This document shows positions 13,088 to 19,919 of a DNA stretch of 24,307 nt, in pieces. The position numbers were made by a program, and so were the translations under genes. The stretch spans positions 1 to 24,307 of the forward strand of contig URQA01000026.1 in the NCBI GenBank assembly GCA_900549885.1. Direction: 5' to 3'. How positions within the stretch are numbered: the stretch's first letter is position 1; each line of letters starts with the position of its first letter. The DNA is from an uncultured Eubacteriales bacterium. Its GTDB lineage: Bacteria > Bacillota > Clostridia > Oscillospirales > Oscillospiraceae. The notes below the pieces were generated by a model. It did no database searches. It was given only the letters and a program-made list of their open reading frames with translations, and was not told the origin of the DNA.

Positions 13088-14194
13088 TCAGGGCTTGAGG
13101 TGGTCGAAGCCCTGGAACACGTTGACCCCGGTGTAGGTCTTGATGGGCTCCTCGCCCCGGAGCGCCCGGAGAGCGCCGGCGGCCAGGGCTTCCATCTCAA
13201 ACTCACCAGGATAAGCGCGGATGGGAGCGATTTTGCCACACATTTGAGTCAGCCCGTCTACCACACGCTTGTCGTGGACGATGCCGCCCCCCAGCAGGAT
13301 GGCGTCCACGTCAAAGTGGAGCACCGCGGCCATGGCGCCGATCTCCTTGCCAATCTGGTAGATGAAGGCGTCGTACACCAGCTCGGCATACTTGTTGCCG
13401 CTGTCGATCATGGCGGTGACGTCGGTGGCCTCGGAGGTACCCAGAAGGTCCACAAAGCCGCCGGACTTGATCAGCCGGTCATACATCTGATCCCGGGTCC
13501 ACTTGCCGGAGTAGCACAGGTCCATGAAGGGGATGGCGGGCAGGGCGCCGGCCCGAGTGGGGGTCATGGGGCCTTCCCCCATGATGATGGAGTTGGAGTC
13601 TACCGCTTTGCCCTTCCGGTGGGCGGTGACGGATACTCCACCACCAATATGGGCCACTACGAAATTACAGTCCTCGTACTTTTTGCCCAGTTCCGCTGCA
13701 GCCCGGATGGCGGTCTCCTTTTGGTTGAGCATGTGCACGTTGCTGGTGCGGTAGACATCGTGAAGACCGGTGACCCGGGCCACATCCTGGAATTCATCCG
13801 TGTCTGGGGGATTGAGCAGCAGGGCGGTGCCGCCGAATTCTTCCGCAAAGGACTGCGCCAGCTTGCCGCCTAGGATGGCTGGATGGACGGTGTAGCCGGA
13901 GAAGCAGTCGGCTACCACCTTGTCGGTGACGGCGTATACGCCCCCCTCGCAGGGCTGGAGTCCGCCGCAACGGGCCACAAAGCAGTCCACCCCCTCCAGA
14001 GTGGCGCCCTGGGCGGCCACCGCGTCCAGAATGGTCTGACGGCGGTAGGGCAGCTGGTCGGCAATTTTAGGATACTTGGCCAGTTCCTCGGCGGTATGGA
14101 CTGCCTTGGTGATAAAAACGGGCTTGTCATCCTCGAACATGGCGATTTTAGTGGATGTAGAGCCGGGATTCAGGGCGAAAATTTTGTAGCTCAT
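13088..14194 (-). CDS. buk: Butyrate kinase (paralogue 1)
   Basis: A 368-residue acetokinase-family enzyme converting butyryl-phosphate and ADP to butyrate and ATP, or a branched-chain analogue. Visible motifs are the N-terminal phosphate loop ALNPGSTSTKIAMF, VARCGGLQPCEGGVYAV, VHPAILGG, NPPDTDEFQDVARVTGL, VVAHIGGGVSVTAH, MGEGPMTPTRAGALP, CYSGKWTRDQM and the C-terminal ILLGGGIVHDKRVVD. Length matches Buk (about 355-370). AAAGGAGG precedes the ATG. It is the second gene of the operon, separated from its paralogue by a 12-bp-stem hairpin. No phosphotransbutyrylase gene (ptb) is present nearby, so the butyryl-phosphate source lies elsewhere. Confidence 0.96.
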   Translation of the reverse strand: MSYKIFALNPGSTSTKIAMFEDDKPVFITKAVHTAEELAKYPKIADQLPYRRQTILDAVAAQGATLEGVDCFVARCGGLQPCEGGVYAVTDKVVADCFSGYTVHPAILGGKLAQSFAEEFGGTALLLNPPDTDEFQDVARVTGLHDVYRTSNVHMLNQKETAIRAAAELGKKYEDCNFVVAHIGGGVSVTAHRKGKAVDSNSIIMGEGPMTPTRAGALPAIPFMDLCYSGKWTRDQMYDRLIKSGGFVDLLGTSEATDVTAMIDSGNKYAELVYDAFIYQIGKEIGAMAAVLHFDVDAILLGGGIVHDKRVVDGLTQMCGKIAPIRAYPGEFEMEALAAGALRALRGEEPIKTYTGVNVFQGFDHLKP

Positions 14195-14230
14195 TGGGAT
14201 GGTCCTCCTTTGAGATTGATTTAAGATAAG

Positions 14231-14258
14231 GGAGTGGGAGCCGCCTGGCTCCCACTCC
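14231..14258 (-). promoter_or_regulatory. Intercistronic hairpin between the two butyrate kinase genes
   Basis: GGAGTGGGAGCC (14231-14242) and GGCTCCCACTCC (14247-14258) give a perfect 12-bp stem with a 4-nt loop, 17 bp after the first gene's stop. The minus strand continues CTTATCTTAAAT, a poor U-tract, so it may be a leaky terminator setting the ratio of the two kinases. Confidence 0.8.
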
Positions 14259-14275
14259 GCATTGGGCTGAACATG

Positions 14276-15382
14276 TTACTGCTTGAGATAGTCGAAATTG
14301 GTGAACACCTTCTCGCCGGTGTATACCTTGGCCTGCTCCTCGCCGGCCAGGACGCGGCAGCCGCCGGCGGCCAGGGCCTCCATTTCAAACTCGCCGGCCC
14401 GGACTTCGATGGGGGCGATCCAGCCCACCTGCTCGGTGAGATTGGCCACCAGGCCCTTGTCGTGGGAGATGCCGCCGGTGAGGACGATGGCGTCCACCTT
14501 ACCCTTGAGCACCACGGCCATGGCGCCGATCTCCTTGGCGATCTGGTATTGGAAAGCGTCATAGATGAGCTTGGCGTACTTGTCACCCTTGGCGATCATC
14601 TCGTTGACCTCGATGGCGTCAGAGGTGCCAAGGTGGTCCACAAAGCCGCCGGACTTGGTGATGCGCTTGTACATCTCGTCCCGGGTCCACTTGCCAGAGT
14701 AGCACAGATCCATCAGGTCCACCGCAGGCAGGGCGCCGGAGCGGGTGGGGGCCATGGGCCCCTCGCCGTTGATGATGCCGTTGGAGTCGATCATCTTGCC
14801 CTGGCAGTGGGCGGTGATGGATACGCCGCCGCCGATGTGGCAGACGATGAAATTGGCCGTCTCATAGGTCTTGCCCAGGTCCTTGGCCACCCGGATGGCG
14901 GTTTCCTTTTGGTTCAGGGCGTGGATGGACACGGTGCGGAACACGTCGTGCAGGCCGGTGACCCGGGCCACGTCCTGGAACTCGTCGGTATCGGGGGCGT
15001 TGACGATGAAAGCCCGCTTGCCATACTGGCTGGCAAATTTCTGGGCGATCTGGCAGCCCAGGGAAGCGGGGTGGTTGCCGCCGCCGCGTTTGGCGTGGGC
15101 CAGCATGGTCTCGTTGACCTCGTAAGTCCCGCCGGGGCAGGAGTTCAGACCGCCGCCGCGGCCCACAAAGGCGTCACAGCTGGCCAGGTCTACCCCCTGC
15201 TCGGAGCAGACGGACAAAATGGTGTTTACCCGGTAATCCAATTGGTCGGCCACCGTAGCGTACTTGGCCAGATCGACAGCCTCATGGACCACGTTCTTTT
15301 TAAAGATCTCCTGGTCGCCCTCGAACAGGGCGATCTTGGTGGAGGTAGAGCCGGGATTAATTGCGAGAATCTTATAAGCCAT
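14276..15382 (-). CDS. buk: Butyrate kinase (paralogue 2)
   Basis: A 368-residue paralogue, equal in length to the neighbouring gene and alignable throughout. It shows ILAINPGSTSTKIALFEG, VGRGGGLNSCPGGTYEV, NAPDTDEFQDVARVTGL, IVCHIGGGVSITAH, NGEGPMAPTRSGALP, CYSGKWTRDEM and IVLTGGISHDKGLV. Compared with copy 1 it has KRGGGNHPASLG in place of FSGYTVHPAILG, a difference near the acyl-binding region that could change chain-length or branching preference (inference). GGAGGG precedes the ATG. It is first in the operon, under a clear promoter at 15429-15457. The pair is most simply a tandem duplication followed by divergence. Confidence 0.96.
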   Translation of the reverse strand: MAYKILAINPGSTSTKIALFEGDQEIFKKNVVHEAVDLAKYATVADQLDYRVNTILSVCSEQGVDLASCDAFVGRGGGLNSCPGGTYEVNETMLAHAKRGGGNHPASLGCQIAQKFASQYGKRAFIVNAPDTDEFQDVARVTGLHDVFRTVSIHALNQKETAIRVAKDLGKTYETANFIVCHIGGGVSITAHCQGKMIDSNGIINGEGPMAPTRSGALPAVDLMDLCYSGKWTRDEMYKRITKSGGFVDHLGTSDAIEVNEMIAKGDKYAKLIYDAFQYQIAKEIGAMAVVLKGKVDAIVLTGGISHDKGLVANLTEQVGWIAPIEVRAGEFEMEALAAGGCRVLAGEEQAKVYTGEKVFTNFDYLKQ

Positions 15383-15428
15383 AGTAAAATACCCTCCAAA
15401 ACGTTAGTTACACAAATAAGATAGATTT

Positions 15429-15457
15429 ATTGTAGCATGAAAGAAATCCAGTGGCAA
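15429..15457 (-). promoter_or_regulatory. Promoter of the butyrate kinase operon
   Basis: On the minus strand, -35 TTGCCA (15452-15457), a 17-bp spacer and -10 TACAAT (15429-15434), about 46 bp before the start codon. Confidence 0.75.
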
Positions 15458-15510
15458 GGGTGTGAATTTTGTCATTGTGCATGAAAACGAAGTGCCGGGG
15501 CAGAAAACTA

Positions 15511-15539
15511 TTTACATTATTGGAGTGTTGTGCTACTAT
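15511..15539 (+). promoter_or_regulatory. Promoter of the amino acid ABC importer
   Basis: -35 TTTACA (15511-15516), a 17-bp spacer and -10 TACTAT (15534-15539), 58 bp before the binding-protein start. It is divergent from the butyrate kinase promoter. Confidence 0.7.
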
Positions 15540-15597
15540 GCTAAAGTAATGAGGATGACGGGTCCGCCGATGGCTGACCCACAAGGAGGACATTGGA

Positions 15598-16404
15598 ATG
15601 AAAAAGATACTTGCACTGTTGCTGGCCCTGTCTATGGCCCTGGGCCTAGCTGCTTGTTCCGGTCAGGACGGGAAAGAGTCCGACAACTCCGGGGACAGCG
15701 ACCTGGCCTATATCCAGGAAAAGGGCACCTTAGTGGTGGGCATCACGGAGTTTGAACCCATGGACTACACCGATGCCGACGGCAACTGGATTGGGTTTGA
15801 TGCGGATATGGCCAGAGCCTTTGCTGAGAGCCTGGGCGTGGAGGCCCAGTTCCAGGTCATTGCTGACTGGGACAGCAAGGTGATGGAGCTGGAGGGCAAG
15901 ACTGTGGACGTGGTGTGGAACGGCATGACCCTCACTGAGGACGTGCTGACGGCCATGGAGTGCTCCAACCCCTATTTCAGCAACGGACAGGTGGTCATCG
16001 TACCTGCTGACAAGGCCGGCGACTATCAGACCGAGGAGAGCCTGGCTGACCTGCAGTTTGCCGTGGAAAACGGCTCTGCCGGACAGGAGGAACTGGACCG
16101 GCTGGGCTATTCCTACACTCCTGTCCAGGACCAGGCTACCGCACTGATGGAGGTGGCCGCCGGCACATCCGATGCGGCGGTGGTCGATTATCTTATGGCT
16201 GCGGCCATGACCGGCGAGGGCACCAGCTATGAAGACCTAGCCTATACCGTTCAGCTCAACAGCGAGGAGTACGGCGTGGGCTTCCGCAAGGGATCTGACC
16301 TGGCGGCGGAACTGAATCAGTTCTTCCAAGAGCAGTATGCCAGCGGCGAGATGCAGAAGATCGCTGACAAATACAACATTGCCGACAAACTCATCGAGCA
16401 GTGA
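15598..16404 (+). CDS. Polar amino acid ABC transporter, substrate-binding lipoprotein
   Basis: A 268-residue family-3 solute-binding protein. It has a lipoprotein signal: KK, a hydrophobic run LALLLALSMALG, then the lipobox LAAC with Cys20 as lipidation site. A Ser/Asp-rich tether follows (about 21-35). The mature domain shows GTLVVGITEFEPMDYTDADG, GFDADMARAFAESLGV, VDVVWNGMTLTEDVL and the closing KIADKYNIADKL. It captures a polar amino acid or dipeptide outside the membrane and hands it to the permease. AAGGAGG precedes the ATG. The ligand cannot be named from sequence. A strong hairpin separates it from the permease gene, as expected when binding protein is made in excess. Confidence 0.95.
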   Translation: MKKILALLLALSMALGLAACSGQDGKESDNSGDSDLAYIQEKGTLVVGITEFEPMDYTDADGNWIGFDADMARAFAESLGVEAQFQVIADWDSKVMELEGKTVDVVWNGMTLTEDVLTAMECSNPYFSNGQVVIVPADKAGDYQTEESLADLQFAVENGSAGQEELDRLGYSYTPVQDQATALMEVAAGTSDAAVVDYLMAAAMTGEGTSYEDLAYTVQLNSEEYGVGFRKGSDLAAELNQFFQEQYASGEMQKIADKYNIADKLIEQ

Positions 16405-16428
16405 TCGGCACTATTTGACGAGATATGG

Positions 16429-16467
16429 CCTTGACCGCAGGGGGCGCTGAGCCCCCTGCGGTCAAGG
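16429..16467 (+). promoter_or_regulatory. Perfect 17-bp intercistronic hairpin between binding protein and permease genes
   Basis: CCTTGACCGCAGGGGGC (16429-16445) and GCCCCCTGCGGTCAAGG (16451-16467) are fully complementary around the 5-nt loop GCTGA. There is no U-tract after it (CTGTAAGG follows), so it probably protects the upstream mRNA 3' end and lowers downstream expression instead of terminating completely. Confidence 0.85.
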
Positions 16468-16512
16468 CTGTAAGGAGAAAAGACGGAGAACATCCGCAAG
16501 GGAGTGGTACCT

Positions 16513-17193
16513 ATGGATATGACTCTGTTCTGGACGGTGGTTCAGGCGTTGAACCAAGGGTTTGTTCAGACGCTGAAGCTGTTTGCCGTAACGCTGGTGT
16601 GTGCGGCCCCTCTGGGCCTGGTGGTGTCCTTTGGCTCCATGAGCCGCTTTGCCCCCCTGCGCTGGCTGACCCGGACGGTGGTGTGGGTCATCCGGGGCAC
16701 CCCCCTCATCCTCCAGCTTTACATCATCTTCTATGTCCCTGGCATGGTAATGGACAGAAGCCCCTGGCCCGGCGGGGAGTCTGGACGGTTCGTGGCCTCC
16801 GCCGTGGCCTTCATCATCAACTACGCCTGTTATTTTTCTGAGATCTATCGGGGTGGTATCCAAGGCGTGCCCCGGGGACAGCAGGAAGCGGGGCTGGTGC
16901 TGGGCATGACCAAGCAGCAGATCTTTTTTAAGGTCACACTGCTGCAGATGATCAAACGCATCGTCCCGCCTATGTCCAATGAGATTATTACGTTAGTCAA
17001 GGATACCTCCATCGCCCGCATTGTCTCCCTGCAGGAGGTCATCTGGGCGGGGTACGCCTTTATGAAGAGCTCCCACGGCTATTCGGGCCTCATCTGGCCG
17101 CTGTTTTTCACTGGCGTCTATTTTTTGGTGTTCAACGGTCTGTTGACCATTCTGTTTAACCGAATCGAGAAAAAGCTGGACTACTTCCAGTGA
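16513..17193 (+). CDS. Polar amino acid ABC transporter, permease
   Basis: A 226-residue inner-membrane protein of the HisM/GlnP type. Hydrophobic segments include FVQTLKLFAVTLVCAAPLGLVV, WVIRGTPLILQLYIIFYVPGM, VASAVAFIINYACYFSEIY and the C-terminal FTGVYFLVFNGLLTILF. The cytoplasmic coupling loop EIYRGGIQGVPRGQQEAGLVLGM (split in the middle by QGVPRG) matches the EAA motif that docks on the ATPase. The start at 16513 has AAGGGAG eight bases upstream; a GTG at 16504 is less likely. The ATPase gene starts 17 bp after its stop. A single permease gene suggests a homodimer. Confidence 0.95.
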   Translation: MDMTLFWTVVQALNQGFVQTLKLFAVTLVCAAPLGLVVSFGSMSRFAPLRWLTRTVVWVIRGTPLILQLYIIFYVPGMVMDRSPWPGGESGRFVASAVAFIINYACYFSEIYRGGIQGVPRGQQEAGLVLGMTKQQIFFKVTLLQMIKRIVPPMSNEIITLVKDTSIARIVSLQEVIWAGYAFMKSSHGYSGLIWPLFFTGVYFLVFNGLLTILFNRIEKKLDYFQ

Positions 17194-17210
17194 GAGAGGG
17201 AGGACATACC

Positions 17211-17996
17211 ATGTCGGTCCTGGATGTACAGCATATGGAAAAGCACTTCGGCACCACCCGGGTGCTGGAGGACATCAGCTTTTCCCTTGAGCGGGGACAG
17301 ACCTTGGCCATCATCGGCTCATCGGGCAGCGGTAAAACAACTCTGCTGCGGTGCTTGAATTTTCTGGAGACACCGGATCAGGGGACTATCTCGGTTAACG
17401 GCTCGGTCGTCTTCGACGCCGCCGACCCCGCCACTCAGCGGGAGAGCGAAGTGCGGAAAAAACGACTTCATTTCGGGCTGGTGTTTCAGTCCTTCAACCT
17501 GTTCCCCCAGTATACCGCACTGAAAAACGTGACCCTGGCCAAAGAGCTGCTGGCCCGGGAGCAGCACGATTTCAAGGCGCATAAAAAAGAGAACCTGGGG
17601 CGGATTGAGGCGGAAGGCCGGGAGTTGCTGGCCCAGATGGGATTGGCCGAGCGGGCGGACTTCTATCCCGGTCAATTGTCCGGTGGACAGCAGCAGCGGG
17701 TGGCCATCGCCCGGGCTCTGGCGCTGGGACCGGATATCCTGTGTTTTGACGAACCCACCTCCGCCTTGGACCCAGAGCTTACCAGCGAGGTGCTGCGGGT
17801 CATCCGCACTCTGGCTGAGCAAAAGACCACTATGATTATTGTCACCCATGAGATGGCCTTTGCACGGGATGTGGCCGACCAGGTCATCTTTATGGACGAG
17901 GGGGTTATCGTGGAGCAGGGAAGCGCCAAGGAAGTCATCGAAAATCCCCAGCAGGCCAGGACCAGGCAGTTTCTGGCCCGGTACAGCCAAGGGTAA
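17211..17996 (+). CDS. Polar amino acid ABC transporter, ATP-binding protein
   Basis: A 261-residue ATPase with all expected motifs: Walker A GSSGSGKTT, Q-loop VFQSFNLFPQYT, signature LSGGQQQRVAIARAL, Walker B ILCFDEPTSALD and switch His in IVTHEMAFARDVAD. It powers the permease of the preceding gene. An insertion of charged residues between Q-loop and signature (LAREQHDFKAHKKENLGRIE) is slightly longer than in HisP/GlnQ. The start at 17211 is chosen for the GGAGG eight bases upstream; the frame extends back to 17190 inside the permease stop without a ribosome binding site. A strong terminator follows. Confidence 0.96.
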   Translation: MSVLDVQHMEKHFGTTRVLEDISFSLERGQTLAIIGSSGSGKTTLLRCLNFLETPDQGTISVNGSVVFDAADPATQRESEVRKKRLHFGLVFQSFNLFPQYTALKNVTLAKELLAREQHDFKAHKKENLGRIEAEGRELLAQMGLAERADFYPGQLSGGQQQRVAIARALALGPDILCFDEPTSALDPELTSEVLRVIRTLAEQKTTMIIVTHEMAFARDVADQVIFMDEGVIVEQGSAKEVIENPQQARTRQFLARYSQG

Positions 17997-17997
17997 T

Positions 17998-18028
17998 AAA
18001 GAGGACCGGCATAGCCGGTCCTCTTTTT
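17998..18028. terminator. Bidirectional terminator after the ABC importer operon
   Basis: GAGGACCGGC and GCCGGTCCTC form a 10-bp stem with a 3-nt loop, flanked by AAA on the left and TTTTT on the right. It also serves the convergent AI-2E family gene on the minus strand. Confidence 0.9.
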
Positions 18029-18072
18029 ATTGCAGGGACAAAACAGTTGGGGGCCTGCCTGGCAGACGGCAA

Positions 18073-19248
18073 TCAGGAGGGGCTGCCAGATCCCTTTCCG
18101 CCGTTTTCGCCGCCAGCCGTGTCCGCACCGGAAGCAGCCGCCCCCCGCCGTGCCAAGTCCCCTTTTAGCAGGGTGTAGAGCACAGCCGTGACAGGTACGC
18201 TGATGACTAGGCCCACAAAGCCCAGCAGGCTGCTGCCCACAGTGACCGCCGCCAGCACCCAGATGCCGGGCAGGCCCAGGCTGGTGCCTACCACCCGGGG
18301 GTAGATAATGTTGCCCTCCAGTTGCTGGAGGACCACCAGGAAGATGAGAAACCACACCGCCTGCATAGGCTCGATCATCACCAGCAGCAACACCGCCACT
18401 GCCGCGCCGATGTAGGCGCCGGCCACCGGAATCAGGGCAGACACGCCGATGATGACAGAGATGAGGGGGGCATAGTCAAACTGAAACAGGCACATGCCCA
18501 AAAAGCACAGAACACCTAGGATGCACGCCTCAGTGAGCTGGCCGGAGACATAGCGGGTGAAGGTATCCGCCGTCAGACGGGTGACAGACAGCAGAGGATC
18601 GGCCACCCGGCCTGGCAGGTAAGTGATTGCCAGGCGGCGGCACTGGGCGGTGAGCCGGGGCCCGCCGATGAGCATGTAAATAGAGAACACCAGGGCCAGC
18701 ACGCCGGTAACCACAGCGGAGACTACCACTCCGGTCATGGAAATGAGGTGGGGAACGGTGGTAGTCAGGGCGTCCAGTACGCCAGAGAGGACCTTGTTCA
18801 GCGTGTCGTTGATGATGGCGGACAGATTTAGGTCGGCCAGAGCTTCCAGGTCCAGGGTCTGCACCACCCAGTCGTACAACCCCTGAAGATTGGCGGCATA
18901 GGTGCCCATGTTGTTGACAAAGGTCTGCAAGCTGTTGATCAGCTCGGGCACTACTAGGGAGATGAGCACTGCCAGGATGGCCAGCAGGATTACATAGGCG
19001 GTGACCACCGCCAGAGGCCGCGCAGCCTGCCGGGTCCTGCCGGGCAGGTGGCCTTCATACAGCCGGGCGAAGAAGTTACACGGACGGTTCAGAACAAAGG
19101 CCACAGCAAAGCCGATGAACAGAGGCTGAAAGGCGGAGAGAATCGCGCTCAGCCACCCGGCCACCGTGTCGATCTTGACGATGACCACCACCAGCACCAC
19201 CGCGTAGGTGATGAGCAAAATAAGATGTTTGAACAGCTTTTTATCCAT
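18073..19248 (-). CDS. AI-2E family transporter
   Basis: A 391-residue polytopic membrane protein. Two N-terminal helices (LILLITYAVVLVVVIVKI; LFIGFAVAFVLNRP) are followed by a third (VVTAYVILLAILAVLISLVV), an extracellular helical domain (about 125-195) and a C-terminal bundle containing YVSGQLTEACILGVLCFLG, LIPVAGAYIGAAVAVLLL and QQLEGNIIYPRVVG, the family hallmark. These proteins belong to the TqsA/YtvI/PerM superfamily; substrates range from signalling molecules to ions, so the AI-2 name should not be taken as function. The C-terminus ends in a Gly/Ala/Ser-rich tail. The ATG at 19248 has GGGGAG upstream. Monocistronic under the promoter at 19280-19308. Confidence 0.92.
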   Translation of the reverse strand: MDKKLFKHLILLITYAVVLVVVIVKIDTVAGWLSAILSAFQPLFIGFAVAFVLNRPCNFFARLYEGHLPGRTRQAARPLAVVTAYVILLAILAVLISLVVPELINSLQTFVNNMGTYAANLQGLYDWVVQTLDLEALADLNLSAIINDTLNKVLSGVLDALTTTVPHLISMTGVVVSAVVTGVLALVFSIYMLIGGPRLTAQCRRLAITYLPGRVADPLLSVTRLTADTFTRYVSGQLTEACILGVLCFLGMCLFQFDYAPLISVIIGVSALIPVAGAYIGAAVAVLLLVMIEPMQAVWFLIFLVVLQQLEGNIIYPRVVGTSLGLPGIWVLAAVTVGSSLLGFVGLVISVPVTAVLYTLLKGDLARRGAAASGADTAGGENGGKGSGSPS

Positions 19249-19279
19249 GGACCACACTCCCCGGTCATGTGTTGCTTCC

Positions 19280-19308
19280 AGTCTATCATTCCCAGAAGCT
19301 CAGGTCAA
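19280..19308 (-). promoter_or_regulatory. Promoter of the AI-2E family gene
   Basis: On the minus strand, -35 TTGACC (19303-19308), a 17-bp spacer and -10 TAGACT (19280-19285), 31 bp before the start codon. Confidence 0.6.
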
Positions 19309-19354
19309 ATAAAGATTCCTTAAAATTTTCTCAAAATAGGACAAAGAAAGGAAA

Positions 19355-19390
19355 TTGACAGGCTCTTGAAATCCTACTGAATATGTGGTA
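19355..19390 (+). promoter_or_regulatory. Promoter and possible operator of the Rrf2 regulator
   Basis: A consensus -35 TTGACA (19355-19360) is followed 18 bp later by GAATAT (19379-19384), a poor -10. An imperfect inverted repeat, ATCCTAC and GTGGTAT (5 of 7 pairs), brackets the -10 and could be the autoregulatory site of the IscR-like protein. The weak -10 is consistent with a regulated promoter. Confidence 0.45.
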
Positions 19391-19424
19391 TTTTTATGAT
19401 AGAACAAATACTGAGGTGATGACT

Positions 19425-19862
19425 GTGAAGATATCCACCAAAGGCAGGTATGCCCTGCGGCTGATGCTGGACCTGGCGGTCCATGGCGGGGACGGGCTTC
19501 CCGTCTCCCTCAAGGATGTGTCCCGGCGGCAGCAACTCAGCGACAAATATCTGGAGCAGATCGTCACGCCCCTGTCCAAAGCGGGGCTGGTCCGTTCCAT
19601 GCGGGGGGCCGGAGGGGGGTATCTGCTCACCCGGCGGCCGGAGGAGTATACCGTGGGGGAGATCCTGCGCCCTCTGGAGGGAGATCTGGCCCCGGTGGAG
19701 TGCGCCACTGACGCGGATTTCTGTGAGCGGTGCGGTGAGTGCGTCACCGTGGAGCTGTGGCGGGAGATCCACCGGGCGGTGTCCCAGGTGGTGGACCGCA
19801 CCACTCTGGCCGACCTGGTGGAGCGGTACGAGGACCGTCAGGGAGAGCACCGGACCGGCTGA
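19425..19862 (+). CDS. Rrf2-family regulator with cysteine cluster (IscR-like)
   Basis: A 145-residue winged-helix regulator beginning MKISTKGRYALRLMLDLA, the standard Rrf2 start. DNA-binding segment: VSLKDVSRRQQLSDKYLEQI and LSKAGLVRSMRGAGGGYLL. Near the dimerisation helix are Cys93, Cys100, Cys103 and Cys106, near the positions of the three IscR [2Fe-2S] ligands, so a cluster-binding sensor is likely. The start is the GTG at 19425: GAGGTG lies six bases upstream of it but directly abuts the ATG at 19419, ruling that one out. No iscS, iscU or suf genes are in the window, so it is an orphan regulator here. Confidence 0.9.
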   Translation: MKISTKGRYALRLMLDLAVHGGDGLPVSLKDVSRRQQLSDKYLEQIVTPLSKAGLVRSMRGAGGGYLLTRRPEEYTVGEILRPLEGDLAPVECATDADFCERCGECVTVELWREIHRAVSQVVDRTTLADLVERYEDRQGEHRTG

Positions 19863-19870
19863 GAAAAACC

Positions 19871-19909
19871 AGAAAGGGACTGCACGGAATGAACGCGCAG
19901 TCCCTTTCT
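19871..19909 (-). terminator. Terminator of the MATE operon (convergent with the Rrf2 gene)
   Basis: AGAAAGGGACTGC (19871-19883) and GCAGTCCCTTTCT (19897-19909) form a 13-bp stem with a 13-nt loop. On the minus strand it is followed by GGTTTTTC, making it a terminator for the gene ending at 19920; on the plus strand the U-tract is poor. Confidence 0.8.
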
Positions 19910-19919
19910 GCGTTGTGGG

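Noticed and set aside
14234..15424. 396-codon open frame on the plus strand over the butyrate kinase
   Set aside because: Low-complexity Gly/Val/His/Leu translation antisense to a clear buk gene; not coding.
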